From Blastochloris viridis (GTDB lineage Bacteria > Pseudomonadota > Alphaproteobacteria > UBA2136 > UBA6156): a DNA stretch of 64,000 bases. The notes under the pieces were generated by a model. It was given only the letters and a program-made list of their open reading frames with translations, ran no database searches and was not told the DNA's origin. The position numbers were made by a program, and so were the translations under genes. The stretch is taken from positions 124,001-188,000 of the forward strand of contig VAFM01000001.1 of NCBI GenBank assembly GCA_005768725.1. The letters run 5' to 3'. Shown in pieces: positions 41,268-49,470 of the stretch (positions are counted from its first letter, which is position 1; the number at the start of each line of letters is the position of its first letter).

Positions 41268-41861
41268 TCAGAAGTCTGACGAGAAACTCGAGGTTGAATC
41301 GGACGAATAGCTGGGCGTCGGATCGGGCGAGTAACTCGGAGACGGGTCTGGCGTATAGCTCGGTGTCGGGTCCGGCCTGTGATGGTCATCGGAAGACGGT
41401 TCCGGCGTCATGCTCGGTGTGGGGTCGGGGGTGTAATCCGTCGTCACCGTTGACGCCGGGGGTTCCGGTTCATCGAAACTGTGGGCGAGGAGTTCTTCCG
41501 CCGATTCACGTCGGGCGTCGTCGAATGTCATTCCTTCCATGTAGTTGGAGGGTTCCGGGTAGTCGGCACGGGCGGAGTCTGACAGCAATAGATAGAGCAT
41601 GAGCCAGGTGACCACGCTGTTGTCCGTCGTGTTGCGGTAGGTACCATCGTCGTTCGGGACATAGGTGTGGCCGGAGGCTGCCTTGATGGGGCTGCGTGGC
41701 GGCGGTGTGAACTTGACCGGTTTGCGGACCGTGGGGGTTGCACGGGGCAGGGGGCGATTCAGGTAGAGCGTTTCGGTCGGTTTCGGATCTTCTTTCTTCC
41801 GAAAGAAGACGAAATAAATGATGGCTATTGCGATGATCGCAAGAACGATAAACGTTGTCAT
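41268..41861 (-). CDS. Single-pass membrane protein with Pro/Ser repeat tail
   Basis: A 197-residue protein. Residues 3-20 form one membrane helix (FIVLAIIAIAIIYFVFF) followed by a basic stop (RKKEDPKP). Residues 60-135 contain a folded-looking segment (SGHTYVPNDDGTYRNTTDNS, then VVTWLMLYLLLS, a second hydrophobic stretch). From about residue 140 the chain is low complexity with repeats of the type (S/T)PDP(T/S)PS(Y/M). Such tails are flexible spacers, often in envelope proteins. No family is recognised. It is isolated, with a terminator after it. Confidence 0.7.
   Translation of the reverse strand: MTTFIVLAIIAIAIIYFVFFRKKEDPKPTETLYLNRPLPRATPTVRKPVKFTPPPRSPIKAASGHTYVPNDDGTYRNTTDNSVVTWLMLYLLLSDSARADYPEPSNYMEGMTFDDARRESAEELLAHSFDEPEPPASTVTTDYTPDPTPSMTPEPSSDDHHRPDPTPSYTPDPSPSYSPDPTPSYSSDSTSSFSSDF
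41271..41444 (-). repeat. Coding repeat, Pro-Asp-Pro-(Thr/Ser)-Pro-Ser units
   Basis: The last ~58 codons of the preceding gene encode imperfect repeats such as TPDPTPS, RPDPTPSYTPDPSPSYSPDP and a Ser/Asp tail ending FSSDF. The units are 6-8 residues long. The region is likely unstructured. Confidence 0.75.
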
Positions 41862-41959
41862 TGTGTCGCTTTCTGCATGGCTGCGCCATGCTTTAGAGGA
41901 AACTGAAAGCTATATGAGGTTGAATTGACGTTATTACAAGGGCGACCGCTTAAAAGAAC

Positions 41960-42442
41960 TTAATTCAGTTCGGAGAGCAGGTCTTCGAGGTCGAGTGATT
42001 CGGTCGTCATCGCCAGATTGCCTTCGGCGTCGGTCGGCCATTGGTCTTGCGGGTAATCCCAGTACAGTTCTACGCCGTTGCCGTCGGGGTCGTTCAGGTA
42101 GAGGGCCTGACTAACGCCGTGGTCGGCCGCACCGGTGAGGGGGATACCTGCCTGAATGAGGCGCTGGAGAGCGTCGGCGAGATCTTTGCGGGTGGGGTAG
42201 AGAATTGCGACGTGATAGAGGCCGGTGGTGCCGGGGGCGGGTGGTTGGCCGCCTTTGCTCTCCCATGTATTCAGCCCGATATGGTGATGGTAGCCGCCAG
42301 CTGCCACGAAGGCTGCGCTGCGGCCGTAGCGTTGGGTGAGGTGGAAACCCAGAACATCGCAGTAAAACGCGAGGGCTCGGTCGAGGTCGGCGACCTTCAG
42401 GTGGACGTGGCCGATACGGGTGTGGGGGGATATGGGAGACAT
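41960..42442 (-). CDS. VOC family (glyoxalase/extradiol dioxygenase-like) protein
   Basis: A 160-residue vicinal-oxygen-chelate protein with two beta-alpha-beta-beta-beta modules. RIGHVHLKVADLDRALAFYC at residues 8-27 gives the first metal His; GLYHVAILYPTRKDLADALQ near 74 the second; and DPDGNGVELYWDYP near 118 the Glu ligand. HHHIGLNTWE near 52 resembles catechol 2,3-dioxygenase (CatE-like) relatives. The metal site looks intact. The physiological substrate cannot be inferred. It is 3 bases after the phosphatase gene on the same strand, suggesting co-transcription. Confidence 0.9.
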   Translation of the reverse strand: MSPISPHTRIGHVHLKVADLDRALAFYCDVLGFHLTQRYGRSAAFVAAGGYHHHIGLNTWESKGGQPPAPGTTGLYHVAILYPTRKDLADALQRLIQAGIPLTGAADHGVSQALYLNDPDGNGVELYWDYPQDQWPTDAEGNLAMTTESLDLEDLLSELN

Positions 42443-42445
42443 GAC

Positions 42446-43018
42446 TTACCTTTGAGGATGTGCGGCGACGTATTCGGCAAACGCGGCATCCATGGCGCCG
42501 GTATGGCTGGTGAGCCAGGGGAAGTGGCCGAAACGGATGGAGAGGTGGCGGGCTGCTTCTTCGGCGGTTTTACCTTCGATTGCGTAAAGGTACAGGGCGG
42601 TGGCGAGCCCGGTGCGGTCGGACCCCGATTTGCAGTGAATGAGCAGCGGTTTGGGCGCTGCGCGCATGATCTCTACCATTTCGTTCATTTGCGCGAGCGT
42701 GGGTTTGGTGTTGGCGGAGATACCGAAGGTGTAGAAGCTGATGCCGGATTTTTCGGAAAGGGATTCTTCCCGTACGTACCACTCCCGGTCATCGGCTTTG
42801 TGAGGTTTGCCGCGCAGATTCAGTACACTGCGGAAGGGCGGGTTTTCGCGCAGGATTTCTTTCCACTCGTGGTGCGACAGCGTGCCGGAGCGGTACAGTG
42901 TGTGCGGTGTGACGATGGTGAAGTTGCCGTCTTCGATGAAATGGTCGTACCAGAGCCAGCCGAGTAACAGAACAAGCAGAATGGCTGCGAAGGAAAGGCG
43001 TTTGCGCGTGAATTTCAT
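42446..43018 (-). CDS. Membrane-anchored dual-specificity/tyrosine phosphatase-like protein
   Basis: A 190-residue protein with a signal anchor at residues 8-24 (SFAAILLVLLLGWLWYD) and a cysteine-phosphatase domain outside the membrane. The P-loop HCKSGSDRTGLATA near residues 126-139 carries the catalytic Cys and Arg (HCx5R). FRSVLNLRGKPHKADDREWY near 63 is the conserved N-terminal signature (LNLR) of the bacterial DSP group. The Asp residue common in the general-acid loop is not obvious. The anchor suggests action in the periplasm. It may dephosphorylate inositol phosphates, lipids or proteins; the substrate is unknown. It pairs with the VOC gene. Confidence 0.87.
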   Translation of the reverse strand: MKFTRKRLSFAAILLVLLLGWLWYDHFIEDGNFTIVTPHTLYRSGTLSHHEWKEILRENPPFRSVLNLRGKPHKADDREWYVREESLSEKSGISFYTFGISANTKPTLAQMNEMVEIMRAAPKPLLIHCKSGSDRTGLATALYLYAIEGKTAEEAARHLSIRFGHFPWLTSHTGAMDAAFAEYVAAHPQR

Positions 43019-43469
43019 GCGGGGCTTTCTTGTTTGGTGGGCGAGGGGGGGGACTCCACAAACTTTCGACTCACATTGCGAATCTAAGACTTAGCTAACT
43101 GCCTCATCCTTATTTATAGGTAATATGTAGCAGGACTTTGTAGCAAAAACAAATTCATTAAACGTATTTTGATGTTATGAATTTTTATAATCAAATCATG
43201 CGCTTGTTAGTTAATTATTTTTCCACAGGCTTATGTTTATGATTTTAAATAGGATTTTTGTATAAACAAATGCATTTGTTTTAGGTGCTGTTTACACATT
43301 CTGAATGTCTGTATAGATGAAGTCCCAACAAAACAATGAAGAAGTAAAGCTCTTCCCAGAAACGGTAAATGACCGATAGGTAAGTCGAGACACGTTATGT
43401 AGCACTCCAATGTATTAATCGGAGGATTTCGACAGGTAGTGACTTGGAAAGGCTTTATGAGCTTAAAGC
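43019..43469. other. AT-rich intergenic stretch before tRNA-Ile2, no gene seen
   Basis: About 450 AT-rich bases. The only long open frame (to 43503) runs into the tRNA and lacks a ribosome-binding site, so it is rejected. The short word GTAGCA is repeated around 43126 and 43140. I see nothing else. Confidence 0.5.
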
Positions 43470-43545
43470 TGGTGGGCGAGGGGGGGTTCGAACCCACGAC
43501 CAAGGCATTATGAGTGCCCTGCTCTAACCGCTGAGCTACTCGCCC
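43470..43545 (-). tRNA. tRNA-Ile2 (CAT anticodon, lysidine type)
   Basis: A 76-base cloverleaf including CCA on the minus strand: acceptor GGGCGAG/CTCGCCC, D arm AGCTCAGCGGTTAGAGC, anticodon loop CTCATAA, variable TTGGTCG and T arm GTGGGTTCGAACCCC. The body matches the E. coli tRNA-Ile2 pattern (TAGCTCAG-GGTTAGAGCAGG-CTCATAA-TTGGTCG) more than elongator Met. If Ile2, its C34 is changed to lysidine by TilS. Elongator tRNA-Met is the alternative. Confidence 0.88.
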
Positions 43546-43673
43546 GACCTAGGGTGTTCCATACCAAATATTTAAAAGGCTCACAAATGTTTTGGGAGCG
43601 AATTGGGCAGGGTTGGCGTTAACGGTAAAGAGACGCTATGCTGCTGCCGAACGCAACATGAAAGGTTTTGACC

Positions 43674-44090
43674 ATGACCGATACACAGATTTTGACCGGT
43701 GGCTGCCACTGCGGTGCGGTACGTTATGCTGCTCGTGGTAAGCCGATGCACCATGCGCTATGCCACTGCGATGACTGCCGCAAGCATGCGGGTGCCCCCA
43801 TGGTAGGATGGGCGATGTACACTGCCGACGCGGTGGAAGTAACCAAAGGTAAGCCCAAGGTGTATGAATCTTCCGAGCATGGGCGTCGGCACTTTTGCGC
43901 CGACTGCGGCACGGGTCTGTTTTATGAAAATGCCCAGAATCTGCCTGGAATCACGGATATTCAGGCGGCGACGCTGGATGATGCGAACCTGGTGCCGGCG
44001 GACGTGCACATTCAGACCGCGGATCGCCTGGTCTGGATGAAGGATACGACCGGTTTGCCGGAGTTTGAGCGGTATCCGCCGCAAGGTTAG
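43674..44090 (+). CDS. GFA family zinc protein
   Basis: A 138-residue protein of the glutathione-dependent formaldehyde-activating enzyme (GFA/CENP-V) family. The zinc-binding cysteines are in GGCHCGAVRYAARG near residues 9-22, LCHCDDCRKHAG near 30-41 and FCADCGTGLFYE near 75-86. The family binds two zinc ions; many members act on glutathione adducts, but the real substrate is often unknown. AAAGG 8 bases before the ATG at 43674 decides the start over an upstream TTG. A symmetric terminator follows and is shared with mntP. Confidence 0.92.
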   Translation: MTDTQILTGGCHCGAVRYAARGKPMHHALCHCDDCRKHAGAPMVGWAMYTADAVEVTKGKPKVYESSEHGRRHFCADCGTGLFYENAQNLPGITDIQAATLDDANLVPADVHIQTADRLVWMKDTTGLPEFERYPPQG

Positions 44091-44091
44091 A

Positions 44092-44115
44092 AAAAGGCGC
44101 CGGTGGGCGCCTTTT
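44092..44115. terminator. Bidirectional terminator between GFA and mntP genes
   Basis: AAAAGGCGCC (44092-44101), loop GGTG, GGCGCCTTTT (44106-44115): a perfect 10-bp stem with A/T runs on both sides, located between two convergent genes. Confidence 0.9.
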
Positions 44116-44117
44116 GG

Positions 44118-44681
44118 TTAGCCGAAGAGATGGCTGAGAAGGGTTTTGAAGCCGATGAGGACCAGAATTAGGCCCCCGATGATCTCTGCCTTGGGGCCCA
44201 AAAGTTTGCCGCCGCGCTTGCCCAGTGTAATACCCAGATAAACGGCGGCCAGCGTGCCAAGCGCGGTGGCGATACAGACCCAGACGATGTTCAGCTCGGT
44301 AAAGGCGATGCCGATACCAACTGCAACGGCGTCGATATTGGTGGCAATGGCCATGAGAAAGACCTTGGTCTGGTTAAGAGCCGGGCTGGAACTTGTCGGT
44401 TGCGGTTGAAAACCATTGTAAGCCATGTGCAGACCGACTCCGCTGAGGAGGAAAAAGGCAATCCAGTGGTCGAACGCTTCGACCAGTTCGCTTAACAGAA
44501 AACCGATGCTGTAACCCAAGGCCGGGGCAGCAACGGCACAGGCGGTGAAGATGATGGCTATCTCGCGCTTTTGCTTTTTCTTCAGAGCTTTTTTGAGGCT
44601 GGCGCCCTTGCTGACGGCTGCTGCAAAGGTATCCACCGACAGGCCGATGGCGAGCATGACGAGAGTGAACAGAGCTTCCAT
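44118..44681 (-). CDS. mntP: Putative manganese efflux pump MntP
   Basis: A 187-residue protein with six membrane segments, the MntP/YebN layout. LAIGLSVDTFAAAVSKGASL near residues 11-30 has the conserved Asp in the first helix, and AIATNIDAVAVGIGIAFTEL near 110-129 the second conserved Asp. Both lie in pseudo-repeats. It should export Mn2+ from the cytoplasm. The length and motifs are normal. The 5' region has no manganese riboswitch I can recognise with confidence. It converges on the GFA gene. Confidence 0.94.
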   Translation of the reverse strand: MEALFTLVMLAIGLSVDTFAAAVSKGASLKKALKKKQKREIAIIFTACAVAAPALGYSIGFLLSELVEAFDHWIAFFLLSGVGLHMAYNGFQPQPTSSSPALNQTKVFLMAIATNIDAVAVGIGIAFTELNIVWVCIATALGTLAAVYLGITLGKRGGKLLGPKAEIIGGLILVLIGFKTLLSHLFG

Positions 44682-44772
44682 GCGGGCTAGGTAACAGCCA
44701 TGGCCTTAGGCCGCAAGTGCGGCTGGTTGCTATGCGGGCAGGGGTGTGACGAAACGCTGTTGCGTCAACAGG

Positions 44773-45468
44773 CTAGTGCAACTGGCGGCGGGTCGGTTTT
44801 TCGGCCTTGGCGTCGGCTTCGCGGCGTTCTTCCAGCTCGGCGGCGGTGTCGCCGTCGGTGGGCAGTTTTTTCAGCGGCAGGTGGCCCATGATGCTGCGCC
44901 AGATGGCCACGTGCGTGGGCGAAATATGGGAGGGACGGCTGTTGCGCAGGGCATGCTCCGGCACCATTACCAGTTCATGGTCTGGCTGGAGTTCAATCAG
45001 TTCCAGCTGCATGGCTTGCACCTGCATGACCCAGACCAGCGTCTGGACCGGTGTTACGATGCCGTTCTGCTCGTCGGTATAGGTGAACATCGGTGCGGCG
45101 GCGACCTTATCCAGCGTAATATTCTGCACTTTGAGGGATTTGCAGAAGGTTTCGCCCAATTGCGCGCGGGCACTGCTGCGCATGGCTGCGGCCATGTCCT
45201 CGTGTTTACCCAGACCGAAAAAGCTGGTGAGGCGGGCATTGGAGTCGGCGGTAGTCGTATTACGGAGGAAAATCATCTGACGGCCACCGCTCTGGGCGAC
45301 CCACAGCACCAGCGCACCGGCCAGCCCGACGTGACCGGCAGGCAGAACCTGTATAGGAGTGCCGTAAAGATAGGAAAGGGCCTTACTCATGGCCTTCTGG
45401 CGCATGACAAGGAACTTCCAGCCCCACTTACGGAGGCGTTGTGACAATAGGGTAGTGGAGTTGCTCAC
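44773..45468 (-). CDS. Hypothetical protein, ~231 aa
   Basis: Unrecognised. The frame is open from TTG 45558, but a good promoter lies at 45478-45506, downstream of that codon, so I place the start at GTG 45468, only a few bases from the expected transcript start. The product begins (M)SNSTTLLSQRLRKWGWKFLV, has a compact alpha/beta middle (YGTPIQVLPAGHVGLAGALV) and a charged C-terminus ending in AELEERREADAKAEKPTRRQ. Segments such as QTLVWVMQVQAMQLELIELQ are hydrophobic but not typical membrane helices. The catalytic role, if any, is unknown. It is divergent from the UvrD-like helicase gene. Confidence 0.65.
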   Translation of the reverse strand: MSNSTTLLSQRLRKWGWKFLVMRQKAMSKALSYLYGTPIQVLPAGHVGLAGALVLWVAQSGGRQMIFLRNTTTADSNARLTSFFGLGKHEDMAAAMRSSARAQLGETFCKSLKVQNITLDKVAAAPMFTYTDEQNGIVTPVQTLVWVMQVQAMQLELIELQPDHELVMVPEHALRNSRPSHISPTHVAIWRSIMGHLPLKKLPTDGDTAAELEERREADAKAEKPTRRQLH

Positions 45469-45477
45469 GATGTAAGG

Positions 45478-45506
45478 ATTATAAGTATTCGGGCCAAAAG
45501 TTGCAA
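45478..45506 (-). promoter_or_regulatory. Sigma-70-type promoter with near-leaderless start
   Basis: On the minus strand TTGCAA (45506-45501), 17 bases, then TATAAT (45483-45478). Transcription should begin about 6-8 bases downstream, two or three bases before the GTG at 45468. The spacing is ideal and the -10 box is a perfect consensus. Confidence 0.8.
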
Positions 45507-45606
45507 GCGAACCCGCCGGTGCAGGCCGTTTTGCGATGCCCTTGTTGCGGGCATGCAAGGGGCGTGTAAGCCGCGTTGTGGGTTTTCAGGAGAGGGCTTT
45601 CGGCCT

Positions 45607-48042
45607 ATGGTGCACCCCATGAGTATGTTGATGAGCGACCCTTTTATGGAAGATGAACTGGAACAGACCGTTGAGCCGATGCTGGCTGAGGTGGTACCGA
45701 TGCAAGGCGGCGATTACGCCCCTGTTGACCCGGCTCAGGCGCTTTTAAAAGGCCTGAACCCGCCGCAGGCCAAGGCCGTACAGCACACCGAAGGGCCGAT
45801 TCTGGTGTTGGCCGGTGCCGGGACCGGCAAAACCAACGTGTTGACGCGCCGGATCGCGTATCTGCTTTTGACGAAGTCGGCGTGGCCGAGCGAAATTCTT
45901 GCCGTGACCTTTACCAACAAGGCCGCCAAGGAAATGGCCGAGCGTACCGAGCGGCTGGTGGGCGAAAGTGTAGCCGGTATGTGGCTGGGAACCTTCCACC
46001 GCCTGGGCGTGCGCCTGTTGCGTGCCCACGCCGAGCGCGTGGGCCTGAAGCCGCAATTCGTGATTTTAGACCCGGATGACCAGCAGCGCCTGGTGACGCA
46101 GGTATTGAAAGATGCGGGCCTGGATATTCAGGTGATGACGCCGCGCATGGTGACCAATATGTTCAACCGCTATAAAGACCATGGCTGGACGCCGTCTGAG
46201 GTTCCGAGCGACGAGTATGCGAGCCTGGGGAATGTGGGCAAGCAGATCTATACCGAATATGACAACCGCCTGAAGGCCCTGAACGCCGTGGACTTTGGTG
46301 ACCTGCTGCTGCTGCCGCTGCACCTGCTGACGCGTCACCCCGACATTGCCGAGAAGTACCAGACCCAGCTTAAGTACATTCTGGTGGACGAGTATCAGGA
46401 CACCAACACCGTACAGTACCAGTGGCTGCGCGCGCTGGCGGCCGGACACAAGAACATCTGTGTGGTGGGGGATGACGACCAGAGTATTTATAGCTGGCGC
46501 GGGGCGCAGGTTGCGAACATTCTGCGCTTTGAGCATGACTTTGAAGGTGCCGAAGTGGTGCGTCTGGAGCAGAACTACCGTTCGACCGGACATATTCTGG
46601 CCGCCGCCAACGCGGTGATCGCCAACAACAATCATCGTCACGGTAAAAACCTGTGGACCGAAAGCGGCGATGGCAGCGTGATCGAGGTTCATCCGCAACT
46701 GGATGACCGCGAAGAAGCGCGCTTTGTGGCCGACGGTTGCTGGCAGCATACCCGGGCTGGCGGCAAGTACGAGGACATCGCGATTCTGGTGCGTACCGCC
46801 AGCCAGACGCGGGCGCTGGAAGAAGGGCTCATCCGCGCCGGTTTGCCGTACACTTTTGTGGGCGGGTTGAAGTTTTACGAGCGGAAGGAAATCCGCGACC
46901 TGCTGGCGTATCTGCGTTTGATCAATAACCCGACCGATAATCTGGCGTTCCAGCGGATCATCAATGTGCCGCGTCGCGGTGTGGGGGATACCACGCTGGC
47001 CACCATTGATGCCGAAGCGCGTGGCACGGGTGAAAGCTATGAAGGTGCCGTTCGCAACCTGATCCGTAATGGTCAGGTGAGCGGCAAGGGCGGCAGTGCG
47101 ATGGGGCAGTTTTTGGATAATCTTTCCACTTGGCGGACCATCATGCAGATGGATACGCCGGACCGTTTGGCCGAGCGTGTGCTGGAAGAGAGCGGGTACG
47201 CCCAGATGCTGCGCGATGATAAGAGCGAAGGCGGCGAAGATGCCAAGACGCGGATTGATAACCTGAAGGAAATGCTGCGCGCGATGCAGGAATACCCTGA
47301 CCTTGCGAGCTTCCTGGATCACGTGGCGCTGGTAAGCGAGAGCGACGTGAAAGGTGAAGAGGATACCGTCAAGCTGATGACCATTCACGCCGCCAAGGGT
47401 TTGGAATTCAATACGGTTTTCCTGCCCGGGTTTGAGGAAGGCATCTTCCCGCACCAGCGCTCGATTCAGGATGAGGGGCAGAAGGGCGTGGAAGAAGAGC
47501 GCCGATTGGCCTATGTGGCGCTGACCCGTGCCCGCAAGCGCATGGTGATCAGCTTTGCCAGTGCGCGTCGCCTGTATGGCCAGTACATGCCCGGTACGCC
47601 AAGCCGCTTTTTAGGTGAGATACCCCCGCAGCACGTGAAGATGATGGCCGGTGGCATGACCCGCTTTGGTGGCGGAGGTGGTTACGGTGGCGGGTATGGC
47701 TCGGGCGGCTATGGCAGCAGCGGTTACGGCGGTGGTATGCGCACCCAGCAGGGCAGCCGCTTGGACACCCGCACCAACCGTACCGGAAATGATTATGCGA
47801 AGCCGGCTGAGCCGATGATCGCGTACAGTCAGACCGAGATGATGCGGGCGGCGAGTGCACCGACCAAGAGCCTTTCGAATAGCGCGTACAGCGTGGGCCA
47901 GAAGGTTCACCATGAGAAGTTCGGGGCCGGGATGATCAAGGCTGTGGAAGGCAGTGGGGCCGAGACCAAGCTGGTGATCGAGTTCAAGCACGCCGGACAG
48001 AAGAAAATGCTGGCGAGTTTGGCGAAGCTGAATGCGAGTTAA
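45607..48042 (+). CDS. uvrD: UvrD/PcrA-type DNA helicase with Gly/Tyr-rich linker
   Basis: An ~811-residue superfamily 1A helicase. GLNPPQAKAVQHTEGPILVL precedes Walker A AGAGTGKTNVLTRR near residues 72-85. ILAVTFTNKAAKEMAER is motif Ia, ILVDEYQDTNTVQYQWLRAL near 258 is motif II, VVGDDDQSIYSWRGA near 287 is motif III, and MTIHAAKGLEFNTVFLPGFE near 592 and YVALTRARKRMVISF near 636 are V and VI. Before the C-terminal Tudor-like end (VGQKVHHEKFGAGMIKAVEG) is an unusual Gly/Tyr stretch. It unwinds DNA from 3' to 5' in repair. AGGAGAGG precedes ATG 45607. A terminator follows the stop. Confidence 0.94.
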   Translation: MVHPMSMLMSDPFMEDELEQTVEPMLAEVVPMQGGDYAPVDPAQALLKGLNPPQAKAVQHTEGPILVLAGAGTGKTNVLTRRIAYLLLTKSAWPSEILAVTFTNKAAKEMAERTERLVGESVAGMWLGTFHRLGVRLLRAHAERVGLKPQFVILDPDDQQRLVTQVLKDAGLDIQVMTPRMVTNMFNRYKDHGWTPSEVPSDEYASLGNVGKQIYTEYDNRLKALNAVDFGDLLLLPLHLLTRHPDIAEKYQTQLKYILVDEYQDTNTVQYQWLRALAAGHKNICVVGDDDQSIYSWRGAQVANILRFEHDFEGAEVVRLEQNYRSTGHILAAANAVIANNNHRHGKNLWTESGDGSVIEVHPQLDDREEARFVADGCWQHTRAGGKYEDIAILVRTASQTRALEEGLIRAGLPYTFVGGLKFYERKEIRDLLAYLRLINNPTDNLAFQRIINVPRRGVGDTTLATIDAEARGTGESYEGAVRNLIRNGQVSGKGGSAMGQFLDNLSTWRTIMQMDTPDRLAERVLEESGYAQMLRDDKSEGGEDAKTRIDNLKEMLRAMQEYPDLASFLDHVALVSESDVKGEEDTVKLMTIHAAKGLEFNTVFLPGFEEGIFPHQRSIQDEGQKGVEEERRLAYVALTRARKRMVISFASARRLYGQYMPGTPSRFLGEIPPQHVKMMAGGMTRFGGGGGYGGGYGSGGYGSSGYGGGMRTQQGSRLDTRTNRTGNDYAKPAEPMIAYSQTEMMRAASAPTKSLSNSAYSVGQKVHHEKFGAGMIKAVEGSGAETKLVIEFKHAGQKKMLASLAKLNAS

Positions 48043-48051
48043 AGCAAAATA

Positions 48052-48086
48052 AAAAAAGGCCGTGGATTTATTCAACGGCCTTTTTT
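48052..48086 (+). terminator. Terminator after helicase gene
   Basis: AAAAAAGGCCGT (48052-48063), 11-base loop, ACGGCCTTTTTT (48075-48086). It lies between two convergent genes (helicase and acyltransferase), so it can act in both directions. Confidence 0.9.
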
Positions 48087-49242
48087 AGGTAATGGCGGGG
48101 CGCACTCTCTGTTTCGATGGATGTACCATTTTAGGGGCGAAGAAGCGTCGGCCAAGTTTATGGGAGGGGTATTCTACCGTGCGGTAGAAGATTTCGGCAG
48201 CGATAAAGGAGGCCAGAGTGGCGATAACCATGCAGGGCCACATACCAAGGATAGGGTACAGCTTGTTGAAACTGAACAGGATAATAGGGGTGTGGACCAA
48301 ATAGAGGCTGTAGGAGATACGGCCGAGCCAGTAGCAAGGCTTGGCCTCTAGCCATTTACGGGCGGTGGGGCTGGAAAGAATCAGGAAGATAATGATGGCA
48401 CAGCCGAGGGATTGGGCAATATCTAGTACTGGAATACGCGGGAACATAAAAGTGGCGGGAACGGCCAGCCATGCCGTGTAACGCACGAACGTTGGCAGAC
48501 GCATAAAGTAGGCATAAAGGGTTTCAATGTGCATGGCGAGAAGGATGCCGACCATGAAAATAGGCACAAAGCGTAAGGTAAGCACCAAGCTGGACGCAAA
48601 GGAGTTACCGACAAGAGCAAATGTGTCTTCCAGCATGAAAGCAAAGGCGCTGGCTGCAACATAGATACCGAGTGTTGACGCCGCTCCGCCCTTGCGTGGC
48701 AAGCAGAGAACGACGAGGAGCGGGAAGATTATGGATACGCGCATTTCGTGAACCAATGACCAGAACACGCGGTTGAGCGATATGCCAGAGTTGGTACCGC
48801 TGAGGAAAATATGCCCCAGAATTGTGGATATATCAGGTGTTTCGCCAGGCCATTGTTTGGTGAGCCACTCGCTTGTTCCGGGCAATAGCTGGCTGCCGTC
48901 GTGGAGGTTCCAGAGGCCCCATGCAAAAAGGAAGGCGATGAAATAGGGCAGGTAAATACGGCAAAAGCGGCGGTAGAGATATACCCCGTACGATAAGGTG
49001 GACTGGTTAAGGTACGGCAGAGCCAATACGAAACCGCTAAGCACAAAGAACAGCAGAACCGATGCATGGCCGTTTACCAGCATGCGCAGCGGTGTGCGGT
49101 GGACCCACCAGAGCTGGTCGCGCAGACTTTCCGGTAAGATGAGAAAGAGATGGGTGAGGACTACCACAACAGCGGCCACGCCCCGGAGGGAATCGAGTGC
49201 TGGAATGCGGCCGCGGATATCAATCATGAATCGCGTATACAT
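48085..49242 (-). CDS. Acyltransferase family 3 (OafA-like) membrane protein
   Basis: A 385-residue integral membrane acyltransferase with about ten membrane helices. IPALDSLRGVAAVVVVLTHL near residues 13-32 is the family start with the R-x10-H pattern; the catalytic His is in the following helix region. GRISYSLYLVHTPIILFSFN near 315-334 is the typical C-terminal signature. Such proteins O-acetylate or acylate glycans and lipids, so it could decorate the O-antigen built by the locus upstream, though it is 9 kb away. ATG 49242 and ATG 49227 are alternative starts. No signal peptide is needed. Confidence 0.9.
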   Translation of the reverse strand: MYTRFMIDIRGRIPALDSLRGVAAVVVVLTHLFLILPESLRDQLWWVHRTPLRMLVNGHASVLLFFVLSGFVLALPYLNQSTLSYGVYLYRRFCRIYLPYFIAFLFAWGLWNLHDGSQLLPGTSEWLTKQWPGETPDISTILGHIFLSGTNSGISLNRVFWSLVHEMRVSIIFPLLVVLCLPRKGGAASTLGIYVAASAFAFMLEDTFALVGNSFASSLVLTLRFVPIFMVGILLAMHIETLYAYFMRLPTFVRYTAWLAVPATFMFPRIPVLDIAQSLGCAIIIFLILSSPTARKWLEAKPCYWLGRISYSLYLVHTPIILFSFNKLYPILGMWPCMVIATLASFIAAEIFYRTVEYPSHKLGRRFFAPKMVHPSKQRVRPAIT

Positions 49243-49440
49243 TGCTGCAGAGGGAGTTTCAAGTAACAGTTGTAAGAATTATGTTAGAAACAACCTTTTT
49301 CGGGGGTAATCTCTGAAAATTCATTATTGTTGTAGGATGTTTTATGTAGCTTGATTAAAGACTGGTTGCCTAAAAAGACCTTGGGGTTAGCCGTTTTTTG
49401 TTTTGGCGAAGCTGAACCAAGGTTAACGACAGTGCCCGCA

Positions 49441-49467
49441 AAAAAGGGACCTTGTGGAAGGGTCCTT
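49441..49467 (-). terminator. Terminator for the small downstream gene
   Basis: A-run, GG(G)ACC stem with GGTCC and T-run around TTGTGGAAG, with one bulged G. It lies 4 bases beyond the stop of the 115-residue minus-strand gene, with A/T runs on both sides. Confidence 0.75.
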
Positions 49468-49470
49468 TTT

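Noticed and set aside
40670..41389. Upstream extension of the 149-aa gene to 239 aa
   Set aside because: The extension crosses a terminator hairpin and the repeat-coding end of the next gene in another frame and is an Arg-rich shadow.
43237..43503. Minus-strand open frame before tRNA-Ile2
   Set aside because: Its start lies inside the tRNA gene and there is no ribosome-binding site or recognisable family.
44682..44772. Manganese riboswitch (yybP-ykoY) upstream of mntP
   Set aside because: The leader has GC-rich stems, but I could not place the conserved loops, so it is not reported as a feature.
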